Positions 1-10,653 are shown, counted from the first letter of the stretch. The stretch: DNA of 64,000 nucleotides from Ensifer adhaerens (GCF_028993555.1 NZ_CP118610.1:558001-622000), one strand, 5' to 3'. Translations and numbers: made by a program. Notes: generated from the letters alone by a model not told the origin.

Positions 1-146
1 AGCATGGCTGGCTCCGCCTTCTGGCATGTTCAACGTTTTCCCGTAAGCGTCACCGCTCCGTCCCTCCGGCGGACGAAGGATGCTGCGCGAAAATCATTAA
101 GAGCTCATGTCCGGCGGCTGCCGCCGGCACCCAATGGGAGCCCATC

Positions 147-2246
147 TTGTCCAAGCGATCGAACCTCATGACGCGCATTCTCGTTGCCGCGTCCTGTGTC
201 GTCGTCGGCGCCTTCGCCGGCTTTTCCGTCTACATCGACACGCTGCAGCGTGGCACCACCACCAAGGCCGTCGAGGAGAACATTGCCTCCTCCGGCACGC
301 AGGCCGCCCAGAGCGTTGCCAAGTGGCTGAACGGCCGCGTCACGCTGACCGCGATGGTGGCCGACGCCACCGGCAATGTGGCCGATGACGGCGCCATCCA
401 GCCGATCCTCAAGAACGACGTTCTGACAAGCGAATTCATGTCGACCTATGTCGGCAACGAAAGCGGCAAGTTCATCACCTGGCCCGACAATCCGATGCCG
501 GCCGGCTATGATCCCCGCCAGCGCCCGTGGTACCAGCAGGCCGTCAAGGCCGATGCCCGCGTCCTGACCGAGCCCTATGTCGACGCCTCCAGCGGCGCGC
601 TGATCATCAGCGCCGCCGTCCCGGTCAAGCGCGACGGCGCGCTCTATGGCGTTGCTGCCAGCGACTTCTCGCTCGATACGCTGGTGGCGATGATCAAGGG
701 CGTCGACGTCGGCGGCGAAGGCTTTGCCTTCCTCGCCAGCAAGGACGGCCAGATCCTCGTCCATCCGGACGCCAAGCTCGTCACCAAGACGCTCGCCGAT
801 GCATTCCCGATCGATACCCCGGCAATCGGCACCGGCATCATGAACACCGAACTCGGTGGCAAGCCGATGCTGGTGAGCTTCGTTCCGGTGCAGGGCCTTC
901 CCTCGGTCGAATGGTACGTCGGCTTCGTCATCGACGCTGATGCTGCTTACTCGGCAATCGACCAGTTCCGCATTGCCGCCACCATCGCCACCATTCTGGC
1001 GGTCGGCGTGATGCTGGTCTTCCTCGCAACCTTCCTCAACCGTCTGGTCATCCGTCCGGTCACCGACATGACCGGCGCGATGGAAAAGCTCGCTTCGGGC
1101 AACCACAACATCGAGATCCCCGGTGAAGATCGCACTGACCAGATCGGCTCGATGGCCGCTGCCGTCGCGATCTTCAAGGCCAACGCCGTTGAACGTGCCC
1201 GTCTCGAAAGCGAAGCGGACGCAAACCGCTCGCTGTCGGAACGCGAGCGTCTGGAGCGCGAGGCGCAGAAGGCGCGCGATGCCGCTGAGATCCAGCAGGC
1301 CGTCGATGGCCTGGCGTCCGGTCTCGGTCGCCTTGCCGAAGGCGATCTCGCTTATCGCATTGACAACCCGTTCGCCGATCGTCTCGATCGCCTGCGCGCC
1401 GACTTCAACAATTCGGTTGCCAAGCTCCACGACACGCTCTGCGCCGTTGGCACCAACGCCCGCGGCATCGATGCCGGTGCAACGGAAATCCGCTCGGCCG
1501 CCGACGATCTTGCCCGCCGCACCGAGCAGCAGGCAGCGTCAGTCGAAGAGACTGCGGCTGCCCTCGAAGAGATCACCACGACCGTCAAGGACTCTGCCCG
1601 TCGCGCCGAAGAAGTTGGCGCGCTGGTTGCCCGCACCCGCGCCGGTGCGGAAAAGTCCGGCGAGGTGGTCGCCAACGCCGTCGAGGCGATGCACGCGATC
1701 GAAAAGTCCTCGGGCGAGATCTCCAACATCATCGGCGTCATCGATGACATTGCCTTCCAGACCAACCTGCTTGCGCTGAACGCTGGCGTTGAAGCGGCCC
1801 GTGCCGGTGAGGCCGGCAAGGGCTTTGCCGTCGTCGCCCAGGAAGTACGTGAACTCGCCCAGCGCTCGGCCAATGCGGCCAAGGAGATCAAGGCACTGAT
1901 CACAACTTCGGGCAACCAGGTCCGCAACGGCGTGACCTTGGTAGGCGATACCGGCAAGGCACTGGAGACGATCGTCGCCGAAGTGCAGGAGATCAACAAG
2001 CACGTGAGCGCGATCGTCACCGCGACACGCGAACAGTCGACCGGTCTTCAGGAGATCAATACGGCGGTCAACACCATGGACCAGGGCACGCAGCAGAATG
2101 CCGCGATGGTGGAAGAGCAGACGGCGGCAAGCCACGGTCTTGCCTCGGAAGCCGCTTCGCTCAACGCACTGCTTGCCCAGTTCAACCTCGGCGATACACA
2201 AGGGGTTTACGCGGCAGCGACCAGCCAACGGCGACGGGCAGCGTAG
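147..2246 (+). CDS. Methyl-accepting chemotaxis protein, McpU-like (amino-acid dCache sensor)
   Basis: Inner-membrane chemoreceptor that signals to CheA/CheW. The TTG start at 147 is supported by GGGAG at 136-140. The 699-residue product has TM1 near residues 9-30, a periplasmic double-Cache domain (about 35-265), TM2 near 274-297, HAMP (about 298-350) and a cytoplasmic signalling hairpin with the conserved tip around [19 protein letters not shown]. The sensor shows the pattern of the amino-acid-binding dCache motif: R126, W128 and Y129 in RPWY, then D146 (YVD) and D173 (ASDF). The 27-residue spacing of the two Asp equals that of the ligand-binding Asp pair I recall in S. meliloti McpU, so an amino-acid ligand such as proline is likely. 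There is no C-terminal CheR-binding pentapeptide; the tail ends QRRRAA. The last 330 residues are nearly the same as those of the next gene. Confidence 0.93.
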   Translation: MSKRSNLMTRILVAASCVVVGAFAGFSVYIDTLQRGTTTKAVEENIASSGTQAAQSVAKWLNGRVTLTAMVADATGNVADDGAIQPILKNDVLTSEFMSTYVGNESGKFITWPDNPMPAGYDPRQRPWYQQAVKADARVLTEPYVDASSGALIISAAVPVKRDGALYGVAASDFSLDTLVAMIKGVDVGGEGFAFLASKDGQILVHPDAKLVTKTLADAFPIDTPAIGTGIMNTELGGKPMLVSFVPVQGLPSVEWYVGFVIDADAAYSAIDQFRIAATIATILAVGVMLVFLATFLNRLVIRPVTDMTGAMEKLASGNHNIEIPGEDRTDQIGSMAAAVAIFKANAVERARLESEADANRSLSERERLEREAQKARDAAEIQQAVDGLASGLGRLAEGDLAYRIDNPFADRLDRLRADFNNSVAKLHDTLCAVGTNARGIDAGATEIRSAADDLARRTEQQAASVEETAAALEEITTTVKDSARRAEEVGALVARTRAGAEKSGEVVANAVEAMHAIEKSSGEISNIIGVIDDIAFQTNLLALNAGVEAARAGEAGKGFAVVAQEVRELAQRSANAAKEIKALITTSGNQVRNGVTLVGDTGKALETIVAEVQEINKHVSAIVTATREQSTGLQEINTAVNTMDQGTQQNAAMVEEQTAASHGLASEAASLNALLAQFNLGDTQGVYAAATSQRRRAA

Positions 2247-2270
2247 TCTTCGCCAAGATCTGACAAGCAA

Positions 2271-2292
2271 AAGGCCCGGGAGACCGGGCCTT
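2271..2292 (+). terminator. Intrinsic terminator of first chemoreceptor gene
   Basis: A 9-bp perfect stem (AAGGCCCGG, loop GAGA, CCGGGCCTT) followed by TTC and TTT lies 25 bases after the stop codon. The same GC core recurs after the second chemoreceptor gene. Confidence 0.85.
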
Positions 2293-2553
2293 TTCTTTGC
2301 GCACAGAACAAAGATTCTCGTCTTTCACTGCAGGATCACGACACGTTCCCTTGTTTCTTAAGCTTTGATAAAGCGGTCGCGCATACCGTTTCTTCGCCGC
2401 GAAATGACTTCGCTCCGCACGTCGCCTCACGCATTCCATCATCGCGATGTGTTCCAGACACCTGTCCCAATGCTGTGCGTGCCGCTGACCCGCCACGCAA
2501 TCGATGATTTGGCCGCGCACGACCGGAACGGCGAGGCGCGAGGGAGACGTACG

Positions 2554-4758
2554 GTGATCCTAAAGACCGCAACGGCAAGAAACATGTTCGCCATCGTGAT
2601 GACCGGCTTGTTGACCTCGATGGTCACCGCCGCCGTCGTCTTCTGGCTCTCCTATCAGCAACTGCGCGAGCGCAGCATTGCCGAGATGACCAATGCGGCA
2701 TCGGCAAGCGCCCGCAGCGTCGAGACGAAGTTTGCCGAAGGTAAGACGCTCGCAAACAACATCCGTTCCGCACTCTATGCCGTGAAGAGTACCGGCGCGC
2801 CGTCGCGCGAGGAAATCGAAATCCTGATGAAGCGCTGGATCGTCGACAATCCGCTTGCTGTCGGCATGAGCACCGGCTGGGAGCCGAACGCCTTTGATGG
2901 CAAGGATGCCGAGTATGTCGGCAAGCCCGGCCATGATGCGACCGGCCGTTTCGTTCCCTATATCGCCCGCTCGGGCGACAAGGTGATCCACGAGGCGCTC
3001 GCCGACTACGACAAGCCGGGTCCGGGCGATTACTACCAGATCCCGAAGAAGACCGGCCTCGACATGGTCACCGAGCCCTATGTCTACCCGATCAACGGCA
3101 AGGACGTGCTGATGACGTCGATCATGGTGCCGCTGAAGAAGGACGGCGCCTTCATGGGTGTTGTTGGCGTCGACATGGCGCTCGGCGAACTGTCGACCGA
3201 ACTCGGCAAGCTGAAGCCTTTCGGCACCGGCTTCGTCTCGCTCTTGAGCAAGGACGGCAGCATCATCAGCCATCCCGATGCGAAAGTGCTTGGCAAGGTA
3301 TTGAAGGATACGCCGCTGCAGGCAGAGGGTTGGGGTCAGCTGCTGGCCAACACCGGCCGTGCTTTCGCGCTGAAGCACACCGATGGTAGCGCACACCTCG
3401 CCGTCGCCGTGCCCGTCAACCTGCTGCCAGATACCGTCTGGTACGTCGTGGTCTCGGTGCCGGAGGCGACGGTCTTTGCCGGGCTTTCGCAGCTCGCGAT
3501 GATTTCCATCGCCGTGATCGCCATTGCGGCCGCCATCATGATCATCGTCGGCTGGACGCTTGCCAGCCGCTTCCGTAAGCGCGTCGCCAATGTCATCGGC
3601 GTTACCGGCCAAATCGCTGCCGGCGAGACCGATGTCGATCTGTCGGAGGCCGAGCGCAAGGACGAGATCGGCGATCTCGCCCGGTCGCTCCGGGTCCTGC
3701 GCGACGCGACCATCGCCAAGATGCAGCTCGAAAGCGAGGCGGACGCAAACCGCTCGTTGTCGGAACGCGAGCGTCTGGAGCGCGAGGCGCAGAAGGCGCG
3801 CGATGCGGCTGAGATCCAGCAGGCCGTCGATGGCCTGGCGTCCGGCCTTGGCCGCCTTGCAGAAGGCGATCTTGCCTACCGCATTGACAACCCGTTCGCC
3901 GATCGTCTCGATCGCCTGCGCGCCGACTTCAACAATTCGGTCGCCAAGCTCCACGACACACTCTGCGCCGTCGGCGCCAATGCCCGCGGCATCGATGCCG
4001 GTGCAACGGAAATCCGCTCGGCCGCCGACGATCTCGCCCGCCGCACCGAGCAGCAGGCAGCGTCGGTCGAAGAGACAGCGGCTGCACTCGAAGAGATCAC
4101 CACGACCGTCAAGGACTCGGCCCGTCGCGCCGAGGAAGTCGGTGCGCTGGTTGCCCGCACCCGGGCCGGTGCTGAAAAGTCCGGCGAGGTCGTTGCCAAC
4201 GCTGTCGAGGCGATGCACGCGATCGAAAAGTCCTCGGGCGAGATCTCCAACATCATCGGCGTCATCGACGACATTGCCTTCCAGACCAACCTGCTTGCGC
4301 TGAACGCCGGCGTCGAAGCGGCCCGCGCCGGTGAAGCCGGCAAGGGCTTTGCTGTCGTCGCCCAGGAAGTGCGTGAGCTTGCCCAGCGCTCTGCGCAGGC
4401 CGCCAAGGAGATCAAGGCACTGATTACCACGTCGGGCAACCAGGTGCGCAACGGCGTGAGCTTGGTCGGTGACACCGGCAAGGCGCTGGAGACGATTGTT
4501 GCCGAAGTGCAGGAGATCAACAGGCATGTAAGCGCAATCGTCACGGCGACGCGCGAACAGTCGACCGGTCTTCAGGAGATCAACACGGCCGTCAACACCA
4601 TGGACCAGGGCACGCAGCAGAATGCCGCGATGGTGGAAGAGCAGACGGCGGCAAGCCACGGTCTTGCTTCGGAAGCCGCCTCGCTCAATGCGCTGCTTGC
4701 CCAGTTCAACCTCGGTGAGGTACAAACGGCAAACGGGGGTCGTCGTCGCGCGGCCTGA
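2554..4758 (+). CDS. Methyl-accepting chemotaxis protein, second dCache receptor
   Basis: Membrane chemoreceptor of 734 residues. I place the start at GTG 2554, preceded by AGGGAGA (2541-2547), because TM1 (about residues 10-33) follows directly. An in-frame ATG at 2365 would add 63 residues unlike a receptor N-terminus. A periplasmic dCache domain is followed by TM2 (about 312-336) and HAMP, then the signalling hairpin. The sensor lacks the RxWY...D...D amino-acid motif of the upstream receptor. Instead it carries [10 protein letters not shown] and TEPYVYP, so the ligand class probably differs. From codon 392 (base 3727) to 4716 the protein matches the upstream receptor at 326 of 330 positions. 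It ends GGRRRAA with no CheR pentapeptide. Confidence 0.92.
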   Translation: MILKTATARNMFAIVMTGLLTSMVTAAVVFWLSYQQLRERSIAEMTNAASASARSVETKFAEGKTLANNIRSALYAVKSTGAPSREEIEILMKRWIVDNPLAVGMSTGWEPNAFDGKDAEYVGKPGHDATGRFVPYIARSGDKVIHEALADYDKPGPGDYYQIPKKTGLDMVTEPYVYPINGKDVLMTSIMVPLKKDGAFMGVVGVDMALGELSTELGKLKPFGTGFVSLLSKDGSIISHPDAKVLGKVLKDTPLQAEGWGQLLANTGRAFALKHTDGSAHLAVAVPVNLLPDTVWYVVVSVPEATVFAGLSQLAMISIAVIAIAAAIMIIVGWTLASRFRKRVANVIGVTGQIAAGETDVDLSEAERKDEIGDLARSLRVLRDATIAKMQLESEADANRSLSERERLEREAQKARDAAEIQQAVDGLASGLGRLAEGDLAYRIDNPFADRLDRLRADFNNSVAKLHDTLCAVGANARGIDAGATEIRSAADDLARRTEQQAASVEETAAALEEITTTVKDSARRAEEVGALVARTRAGAEKSGEVVANAVEAMHAIEKSSGEISNIIGVIDDIAFQTNLLALNAGVEAARAGEAGKGFAVVAQEVRELAQRSAQAAKEIKALITTSGNQVRNGVSLVGDTGKALETIVAEVQEINRHVSAIVTATREQSTGLQEINTAVNTMDQGTQQNAAMVEEQTAASHGLASEAASLNALLAQFNLGEVQTANGGRRRAA

Positions 4759-4851
4759 GCAGAGGTCTGCGTGGGTTTCGACAGAACGCTGCGATAACAA
4801 AGCGATAGGATCACTATCGTGAATCACGATCGCAAGTGCTTCAAGCCTGAC

Positions 4852-4885
4852 ATGACAAAGGCCCGGGAAACCGGGCCTTTGTCAT
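4852..4885. terminator. Bidirectional terminator between convergent genes
   Basis: Perfect 15-bp inverted repeat (ATGACAAAGGCCCGG and its complement) around a GAAA loop. It lies between the plus-strand chemoreceptor gene and the minus-strand RNA methyltransferase gene, so it could end both transcripts. Confidence 0.8.
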
Positions 4886-4927
4886 TGGGACGCTTTTGAC
4901 GCCGTCCGCTGATTTCTGGGTCTTTTC

Positions 4928-6178
4928 TTACTTCTCGAGCGTCGCCACCGCCTCGACATGGGCAGACCAGAGGAATTGGTCGATGGGCGTCACCGAGGTG
5001 ATGCGGTAGCCGGCGGCGGTAAGGATGGAGAGATCCCGCGCCAGCGTGATCGGATTGCAGGAAACGGCCACGACCTTCTTTACGCCGGACCGCGCGATCT
5101 CGTGACATTGCGCCTCGGCGCCGGCGCGCGGCGGATCGAAGACGATCGCGTCGAATACCTTCAGTTCCTGCGCCATGACCGGGCGGCGGAAGAGGTCGCG
5201 CTTCTCGACGGTGACGGGCTTCAGCCCTTGCGTGTTGCGGGCGGCAAAATCGAGCGCCTTCAGCGCCTTGTCCTCGCCTTCGACCGCATGAACGCGTGCC
5301 TTGCGGGCGATCCGCAGCGCGAAGGTGCCGCAGCCGGCAAAGAGATCGGCGACGCGCTTGGCCTTGCCGAGATGATCAAGAACCAGCTTCGCCATCGCCT
5401 CTTCGGCTTCCGCGGTCGCCTGGGTGAAGCTGCCGGGTGGCGGCGAAACAGAAACACCGCCGAAATCGATCACCGGCTTCACCGGCTCGACAATGATTTC
5501 ACCGTTCAGGCTGACGCGGGCGATGCCGCGTTCGCCGAGTACGGCTTCGACCGTGCGTCGGCGCTCGCGGTCGTCGAGCTTCTTGATACCATCGACCGCG
5601 AGATCGAGGCCGGAGAGCGTTTCGAGCACGGTGATGCGGAAAGGCTCGGCGTTGACGGCCATCGCCGCGCCGATCTTGGCGATGGTTGCGAGCTTCGAGA
5701 CGATACCCGGGCTCGCGATCGGACATTCCGAGATCGCGACAATGTGGTGGCTTTCGGCCTGGTTGAAGCCGAGAAGCAGGTCCTTCTCGGTCTTGCGCGC
5801 GGTGAAGACGGCGCGGCGCCGCTGGCCCGGTTCAGCGGTGATGAGCGGCGCCACCTCCGGCTTCAGGCCTTTCGACTTCAGGGCGGCGATCACGAGATCG
5901 CGCTTGAAACCGTGATAGAGCGTGTCGGAAGCATGCTGCATCGTGCAGCCGCCGCAGGTGCCGTTGACACCGTCAGGCCCGAAGTGGCGACAGTGCGGCT
6001 CGATGCGCTCGGGTGACGCTTCCTTCAGCGAGATCAGCGTTCCGTGCGACTTGTTGACCGCCAGCGCCACGCTTTCGCCAGGCAGCGTGAAGGGCGCATA
6101 GATCGGCCCATCAGGGCCTTCTGCAATACCGTCGCCCTGGGCGCCGAGCCGGTTGATGGTGACGGTCTCGGTGCTCAC
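4928..6178 (-). CDS. TrmA/RlmD-family RNA (uracil-5-)-methyltransferase
   Basis: SAM-dependent enzyme that methylates C5 of a uridine in RNA, probably 23S rRNA. The GTG start at 6178 overlaps the tlyA stop as GTGA, giving 416 residues; reading further upstream would run far into tlyA. The product begins with a TRAM-like segment (TVTINRLGAQGDGIAEG). A cysteine set CRHFG...CGGCTMQHA suggests a 4Fe-4S cluster. The Rossmann motif is VADLFAGCGTFALRIA and the catalytic region is DPPRAGAEAQ...VAVSCNP, where SCNP holds the nucleophilic Cys. Coupling to tlyA makes an RNA-modification pair. Which uridine is modified cannot be told from sequence alone. Confidence 0.9.
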   Translation of the reverse strand: MSTETVTINRLGAQGDGIAEGPDGPIYAPFTLPGESVALAVNKSHGTLISLKEASPERIEPHCRHFGPDGVNGTCGGCTMQHASDTLYHGFKRDLVIAALKSKGLKPEVAPLITAEPGQRRRAVFTARKTEKDLLLGFNQAESHHIVAISECPIASPGIVSKLATIAKIGAAMAVNAEPFRITVLETLSGLDLAVDGIKKLDDRERRRTVEAVLGERGIARVSLNGEIIVEPVKPVIDFGGVSVSPPPGSFTQATAEAEEAMAKLVLDHLGKAKRVADLFAGCGTFALRIARKARVHAVEGEDKALKALDFAARNTQGLKPVTVEKRDLFRRPVMAQELKVFDAIVFDPPRAGAEAQCHEIARSGVKKVVAVSCNPITLARDLSILTAAGYRITSVTPIDQFLWSAHVEAVATLEK

Positions 6179-6945
6179 GGCTTCTTCCCCGCGAGCAGGA
6201 ATTCGACATTGCCGTCGCCGCCGGCAATGGGCGAGGGGATGAGGCCAAGGCTCTGCCAGCCCATGTCCTCCACGAGCCAACGTTCCAGTTCGGCAGCAAC
6301 GGCCGGAGCGCTGTCGGGATCCTTGAGCAGCCCCGCCTTGCTGATCGCGTCGCGGCCCGCCTCGAATTGCGGCTTTACGAGCAGGACGCAGTGCGCGCCG
6401 GGAAGCGCCATCTCGAGCGCCGGTGGCAGCGCGAGCTTCAGCGAGATGAACGAAACGTCCGAAACGATGAAGGTGACTTCGCGCTCGTCGATATCCTCTG
6501 GCGTCATCGCGCGGGCATTGAGACCCTCGATACTGGTGACGCGCTCATCGCCGGAAATGCGCGGGTGGATCTGCCCATGGCCGACATCGACCGCGACGAC
6601 ATGATCTGCCCCACGCTTCAGCAGCACTTCGGTGAAGCCGCCGGTCGAGGCGCCGATATCGAGGCAGCTTTCGCCCGAGGGATCGAGCGCGAAATGATCG
6701 AGCGCTGCGACGAGTTTCAACGCGGCGCGCGAGACATAGTCCTGCGCCGGATCGTCAATGGTGATCGTCACGCTTTCGGCGAACATCAACGACGGCTTGG
6801 TGACCGTGCGGCCGTCGACCTTGACGGTGCCGCGCTGGATTGCGTCTCGGGCGCGGGCGCGGCTGGCGACCAGTCCCGTGTTGAGCAGCAACTGATCCAG
6901 GCGCACCCTGTTTCTGTGTTCTTCATTCTGGCGTTCTTCTGACAT
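6175..6945 (-). CDS. tlyA: TlyA family rRNA (cytidine-2'-O)-methyltransferase
   Basis: Predicted 2'-O-methyltransferase acting on ribosomal RNA in the cytoplasm, 256 residues, normal for TlyA/hemolysin A proteins. An N-terminal S4 RNA-binding domain (about 12-75; RLDQLLLNTGLVASRARARD) is followed by an FtsJ-type fold with SAM motif CLDIGASTGGFTEVLLKRGA and AVDVGHGQ. The gene overlaps the downstream methyltransferase by four bases (GTGA), so the two are co-transcribed. In S. meliloti I recall the same order beside dxs. The old 'hemolysin' name reflects history, not function. Confidence 0.93.
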   Translation of the reverse strand: MSEERQNEEHRNRVRLDQLLLNTGLVASRARARDAIQRGTVKVDGRTVTKPSLMFAESVTITIDDPAQDYVSRAALKLVAALDHFALDPSGESCLDIGASTGGFTEVLLKRGADHVVAVDVGHGQIHPRISGDERVTSIEGLNARAMTPEDIDEREVTFIVSDVSFISLKLALPPALEMALPGAHCVLLVKPQFEAGRDAISKAGLLKDPDSAPAVAAELERWLVEDMGWQSLGLIPSPIAGGDGNVEFLLAGKKP

Positions 6946-7109
6946 GTGTTTCTCATGGCGGCTTGCCGCAGCAATGGCAAGCCCCTCGCGGTCGCAGCAA
7001 GGGCACGCCTTGGATTCAACGGTTAGGAAACCTTAAAAAACAGGGGAAGACGACGGGTCCATGGCGCAGGACGAAGGGTAGAAATTCTGCAAATCCGTCT
7101 GGAAAAGCA

Positions 7110-7136
7110 AAAACCCCGGTGATGAGCCGGGGTTTT
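7110..7136 (-). terminator. Intrinsic terminator of dxs
   Basis: Stem AAAACCCCGG/CCGGGGTTTT with a 7-base loop. On the minus strand it is followed by a T-rich run, 25 bases after the dxs stop. Confidence 0.8.
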
Positions 7137-7161
7137 CTTTTGTGATCAATGCTTGGCAGCC

Positions 7162-9099
7162 TTAGCCGGCGGCGCCGATATCGATATCCTGTTTCTGCCC
7201 GAGCGCCCTAAAGACGGTCGAGACGATGCCGGCGCGGTCGAGGCCGGCGGCGGCGTACATCGCCTCGGGCTTGGCCTGCTCCATCCAGATATCGGGCATG
7301 ACCATCGGGCGGACCTTGAGGCCGCCGTCAAGCAGGCCGTCTTCGGCGAGGAACTGCAGCACGTGGCTGGCAAAACCGCCGACAGCACCTTCCTCGATGG
7401 TGATCAGCACCTCGTGGTTGCGGGCAAGCTCACGGATGAGGTCATGGTCAAGCGGCTTGGCAAAGCGCGCGTCGGCAACCGTGGTGGAAAGCCCGGCGGC
7501 GTCGAGATCTTCTGCAGCCATCAGACAGTCGGCAAGGCGGGTGCCGAAAGAGAGCAGCGCCACCTTGGAACCCTGCTTGACGACGCGGCCCTTGCCGATC
7601 TCGAGGATCTCTCCACGCTCGGGCATTTCAACGCCTACACCTTCGCCGCGCGGATAGCGGAACGAGATCGGACCGGCGTCATAGGCCGCGGCCGTGCGCA
7701 CCATGTGCTTCAGCTCCGCCTCGTCGGCGGCCGCCATCACCACGAAGCCCGGAAGTGTGGCGAGATAGGTCGTGTCGAAAGAGCCCGCATGCGTCGGGCC
7801 GTCGGCGCCGACAAAGCCGGCGCGGTCGATCGGGAAGCGTACCGGCAGGCCCTGGATCGCAACGTCGTGCACCACCTGGTCGTAGCCGCGCTGCAGGAAG
7901 GTCGAATAGAGCGCTGCGAACGGCTTGTAGCCTTCGGCGGCGAGGCCCGCGGCGAAGGTCACGGCGTGCTGTTCGGCAATGCCGACGTCGAAGCAGCGCG
8001 ACGGGTGCACCTTGGCGAACTTGTCGAGCCCGGTGCCCGACGGCATGGCGGCGGTGACGGCGACGATCTTGTCGTCGAAACCCGCTTCCTGCGTCAGCGC
8101 ATCAGCAAAGACCGAGGTATAGGCCGGCGCGTTCGGCTTGGCCTTCGCCTGCGCGCCGGTGATGACGTCGAACTTGTTGACGCCGTGATACTTGTCGGCG
8201 GCGGCCTCCGCCGGAGGATAGCCCTTGCCCTTCTGCGTCACCACGTGGATCAGCACGGGGCCCTTGGCATTGTCGCGCACGTTGCGCAGCACCGGCAGGA
8301 GATGGTCGAACGAATGCCCGTCAATCGGGCCGATATGGTAGAAGCCCATCTCTTCGAACAGCGTGCCGCCGGTGACATAACCGCGGGCATGCTCGACCGC
8401 GCGGGTGATCGCCCGATCGACGGTCTTGCCGAGATAGGCGGTCAGTTTCTTGCCGACCTCGCGGATGCCCATATAGGTGCGGCCCGAGGCAAGGCGCGCG
8501 AGATAGGCGCTCATCGCACCGGTCGGCGGCGCGATCGACATGTCGTTGTCGTTGAGGATGACGATCAGCCGCGCGTCGAGCGCGCCGGCATTGTTCAGCG
8601 CCTCATAGGCCATGCCGGCCGAAAGCGCCCCGTCGCCGATGACGGCGATGACATTGCGGTTCTTGCCGTCGAGGTCGGCGGCAACAGCCATGCCGAGGCC
8701 GGCGGAAATTGACGTTGAGGAATGGGCGGCTCCGAAGGGGTCGTATTCGCTCTCGGCGCGGCGGGTGAAGCCGGAAAGGCCGCCCTCCTGGCGCAGCGTC
8801 CGGATACGGTCGCGGCGGCCGGTCAGGATCTTGTGCGGATAGCACTGGTGGCCGACGTCGAAGATCAGCCGGTCGTGCGGCGTGTTGAACACCTTGTGGA
8901 TGGCGATCGTCAGCTCGACGACACCGAGGCCCGCGCCGAGGTGGCCGCCGGTGCGCGACACCGCGTCGATCATTTCCGCCCGCACTTCTCCGGCGAGCTG
9001 CGGCAGATCCTTGTCGTCGACCTTCTTCAGATCGTCGGGATAGGTCACCTTGTCGAGCAAGGGAGTAGCCGGCATCGGATTGGTTGGCAGTTGTGTCAC
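7162..9099 (-). CDS. dxs: 1-deoxy-D-xylulose-5-phosphate synthase
   Basis: Condenses pyruvate and glyceraldehyde 3-phosphate to DXP, the first step of the MEP isoprenoid route and a source for thiamin and pyridoxal phosphate. I choose GTG at 9099 (VTQLPTNP), giving 645 residues, the usual rhizobial length; ATG at 9075 is an alternative. Thiamin-diphosphate binding is visible in [18 protein letters not shown] and the N-terminal [14 protein letters not shown]; the transketolase-like part contains [17 protein letters not shown] and the C-terminal domain YPRGEGVG. The gene stands alone with its own terminator. ispH at 42.6 kb serves the same pathway. Confidence 0.97.
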   Translation of the reverse strand: MTQLPTNPMPATPLLDKVTYPDDLKKVDDKDLPQLAGEVRAEMIDAVSRTGGHLGAGLGVVELTIAIHKVFNTPHDRLIFDVGHQCYPHKILTGRRDRIRTLRQEGGLSGFTRRAESEYDPFGAAHSSTSISAGLGMAVAADLDGKNRNVIAVIGDGALSAGMAYEALNNAGALDARLIVILNDNDMSIAPPTGAMSAYLARLASGRTYMGIREVGKKLTAYLGKTVDRAITRAVEHARGYVTGGTLFEEMGFYHIGPIDGHSFDHLLPVLRNVRDNAKGPVLIHVVTQKGKGYPPAEAAADKYHGVNKFDVITGAQAKAKPNAPAYTSVFADALTQEAGFDDKIVAVTAAMPSGTGLDKFAKVHPSRCFDVGIAEQHAVTFAAGLAAEGYKPFAALYSTFLQRGYDQVVHDVAIQGLPVRFPIDRAGFVGADGPTHAGSFDTTYLATLPGFVVMAAADEAELKHMVRTAAAYDAGPISFRYPRGEGVGVEMPERGEILEIGKGRVVKQGSKVALLSFGTRLADCLMAAEDLDAAGLSTTVADARFAKPLDHDLIRELARNHEVLITIEEGAVGGFASHVLQFLAEDGLLDGGLKVRPMVMPDIWMEQAKPEAMYAAAGLDRAGIVSTVFRALGQKQDIDIGAAG

Positions 9100-9241
9100 G
9101 CTGCATGCCTCATGCGCGCCGCGGGATCGGGCGCGCGATAGTTGGTGGGGACCGTCAAAGCGGCTCTTTAGACGCAATCGTTGCTGAATGCAAAACTAGG
9201 CATTCCTGCGTCACAGACCAAGAGACTAGCGCATGATTCTG

Positions 9242-9259
9242 TGAATCGAAATCGATTCA
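9242..9259. repeat. Short perfect inverted repeat upstream of dxs
   Basis: TGAATCGA and TCGATTCA separated by AA, in the 220-base gap between the dxs start and the end of the pirin gene. It could be an operator or the remnant of an intergenic palindrome; nothing ties it to a regulator. Confidence 0.4.
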
Positions 9260-9319
9260 AGCGCCCTGAGGCAATGTTGCGCGGTTTTCCGCAGGCATTC
9301 TGTTCCACTTTAGGTCGAA

Positions 9320-10243
9320 TTACCCTTCGGGCAGCGGGACGAATTCTTCCTCATCGCCGGGCACGATGTCGAAGCGGCCGGTGCGCCACTCTTCCTTCGC
9401 CTTGTCGATGCGTTCCTTGGAAGAGGAGACGAAGTTCCACCAGATGTGGCGGGCGGAGCCGAGTGCTGCCCCACCGAAGAGCATGACGTGGCAGCCCTGA
9501 GGCCCGGCGGTCACCGTGATCTCGTCGCCGGCACGGAAGACGAGCAGCTGGTTGTCGGCGAAATGGTCGCCGGCGATGATCGCCTCGCCGGAGAGGATGT
9601 AGAGCGCCCGCTCTTCCCACTGGGCTGCGAAGGGGGCGCTTTTTCCCGGAGCGATGTTGAGGTCGACATAGATCGTGTCGGTGAAGACTGAGACGGGCGA
9701 CTTCGCGCCCTCGAAGCTGCCGATAACGACGCGCGCCTTGATGCCATCGTCGCTCATGTGCGGCAGCATCCGTTCTTCCGTGTGGCTGAAGATCGGGTCG
9801 ATTTCTTCCTTGTGGTCGGGCAATGCCAGCCAGGTCTGAAGTCCGGAGATCGAGCGGTCGTGGCCGCGCTGGTTTTCGGGCGACCGCTCGGAATGCACGA
9901 TGCCGCGGCCGGCGGTCATCAGGTTCACGTCGCCGGGGCGGATGACCATCTCGGTGCCGAGGCTGTCGCGGTGCTTGATCTCGCCGTCGAAGAGATAGGT
10001 AACGGTCGAAAGTCCGATATGCGGGTGCGGGCGCACGTCGATCGCTTCGCCGGCGCGCAAGAGCGCCGGACCCATGCGATCAAAGAAGATGAACGGCCCG
10101 ACCAGACGGCGCTTTGCCGTCGGCAGGGCACGGCGAACCTGCAGTCCGCCGATATCGCTGGTGCGCGGAACGATCAGATGTTCGATGGCGTCGCAGGCGG
10201 GCTGGTCGCCGGCGAGCGGGTCGGGGCCTGGGAAGAAAGACAT
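9320..10243 (-). CDS. Pirin family protein
   Basis: Cupin-fold protein of the pirin family, 307 residues. Some members are quercetin dioxygenases, others are redox-sensitive regulators. The ATG at 10243 has GGGAG six bases upstream; an ATG 33 bases earlier is less likely. The metal-site pattern is present: HPHIG (two His) and later IVHSERSPE (His and Glu). A C-terminal pirin domain follows (about 190-290). The gene is monocistronic between dxs and xseB, and the substrate cannot be predicted. Confidence 0.9.
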   Translation of the reverse strand: MSFFPGPDPLAGDQPACDAIEHLIVPRTSDIGGLQVRRALPTAKRRLVGPFIFFDRMGPALLRAGEAIDVRPHPHIGLSTVTYLFDGEIKHRDSLGTEMVIRPGDVNLMTAGRGIVHSERSPENQRGHDRSISGLQTWLALPDHKEEIDPIFSHTEERMLPHMSDDGIKARVVIGSFEGAKSPVSVFTDTIYVDLNIAPGKSAPFAAQWEERALYILSGEAIIAGDHFADNQLLVFRAGDEITVTAGPQGCHVMLFGGAALGSARHIWWNFVSSSKERIDKAKEEWRTGRFDIVPGDEEEFVPLPEG

Positions 10244-10348
10244 GGCGCGTGCTCCCGTTTTTTGCTGTCGCATCAAGTACTAACGCCTGCGCAGGCAAGC
10301 GGATAGGGGCGAAGCAAAGACGCAGCGTTTCCGCGTAGCGATCAATCC

Positions 10349-10387
10349 CTGGAGCGTCATGCGGTCAGCGCACGAAGGACGCTCCAG
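10349..10387. repeat. Inverted repeat downstream of xseB
   Basis: CTGGAGCGTC and GACGCTCCAG, 10-bp perfect arms around a 19-base loop, starting 13 bases after the xseB stop. It may help end the hdac-xseB transcript, though no clear T tract follows on the minus strand. Confidence 0.5.
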
Positions 10388-10399
10388 CGCCTTGATGCC

Positions 10400-10651
10400 T
10401 TAGTCGGCGTCGAGCGGTTCCACGCCCTGCGGCTTGCCGGCGCGGTCGAGGCGAATCTTTTCGATGCGGTCTTCGGCGGCCTTCAGCAGCGCCTCGCAGT
10501 GCTTCTTCAGCGCTTCGCCGCGCTCGTAGATCTCGATCGACTTGTCGAGGGCGACGTCGCCGCGCTCCAGCGCCGAAACGATCCGCTCCAGTTCCTCGAC
10601 GGCCTGCTCGAAGGAGAGGGCGGAAACGTCCGTTTGCGTGGTGGTGTTCAT
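10400..10651 (-). CDS. xseB: Exodeoxyribonuclease VII small subunit
   Basis: Small accessory subunit of ExoVII, which degrades single-stranded DNA with XseA (not in this window). It has 83 residues, the normal size, with the family signature [20 protein letters not shown] followed by a second helix ([25 protein letters not shown]). AGGG lies before the ATG. It starts two bases after the deacetylase stop, so both are on one transcript. Confidence 0.95.
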   Translation of the reverse strand: MNTTTQTDVSALSFEQAVEELERIVSALERGDVALDKSIEIYERGEALKKHCEALLKAAEDRIEKIRLDRAGKPQGVEPLDAD

Positions 10652-10653
10652 GT

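Noticed and set aside
2560..4827. Minus-strand open frame (755 codons) opposite the second chemoreceptor gene
   Set aside because: The receptor gene is certain; this translation is a low-complexity shadow.
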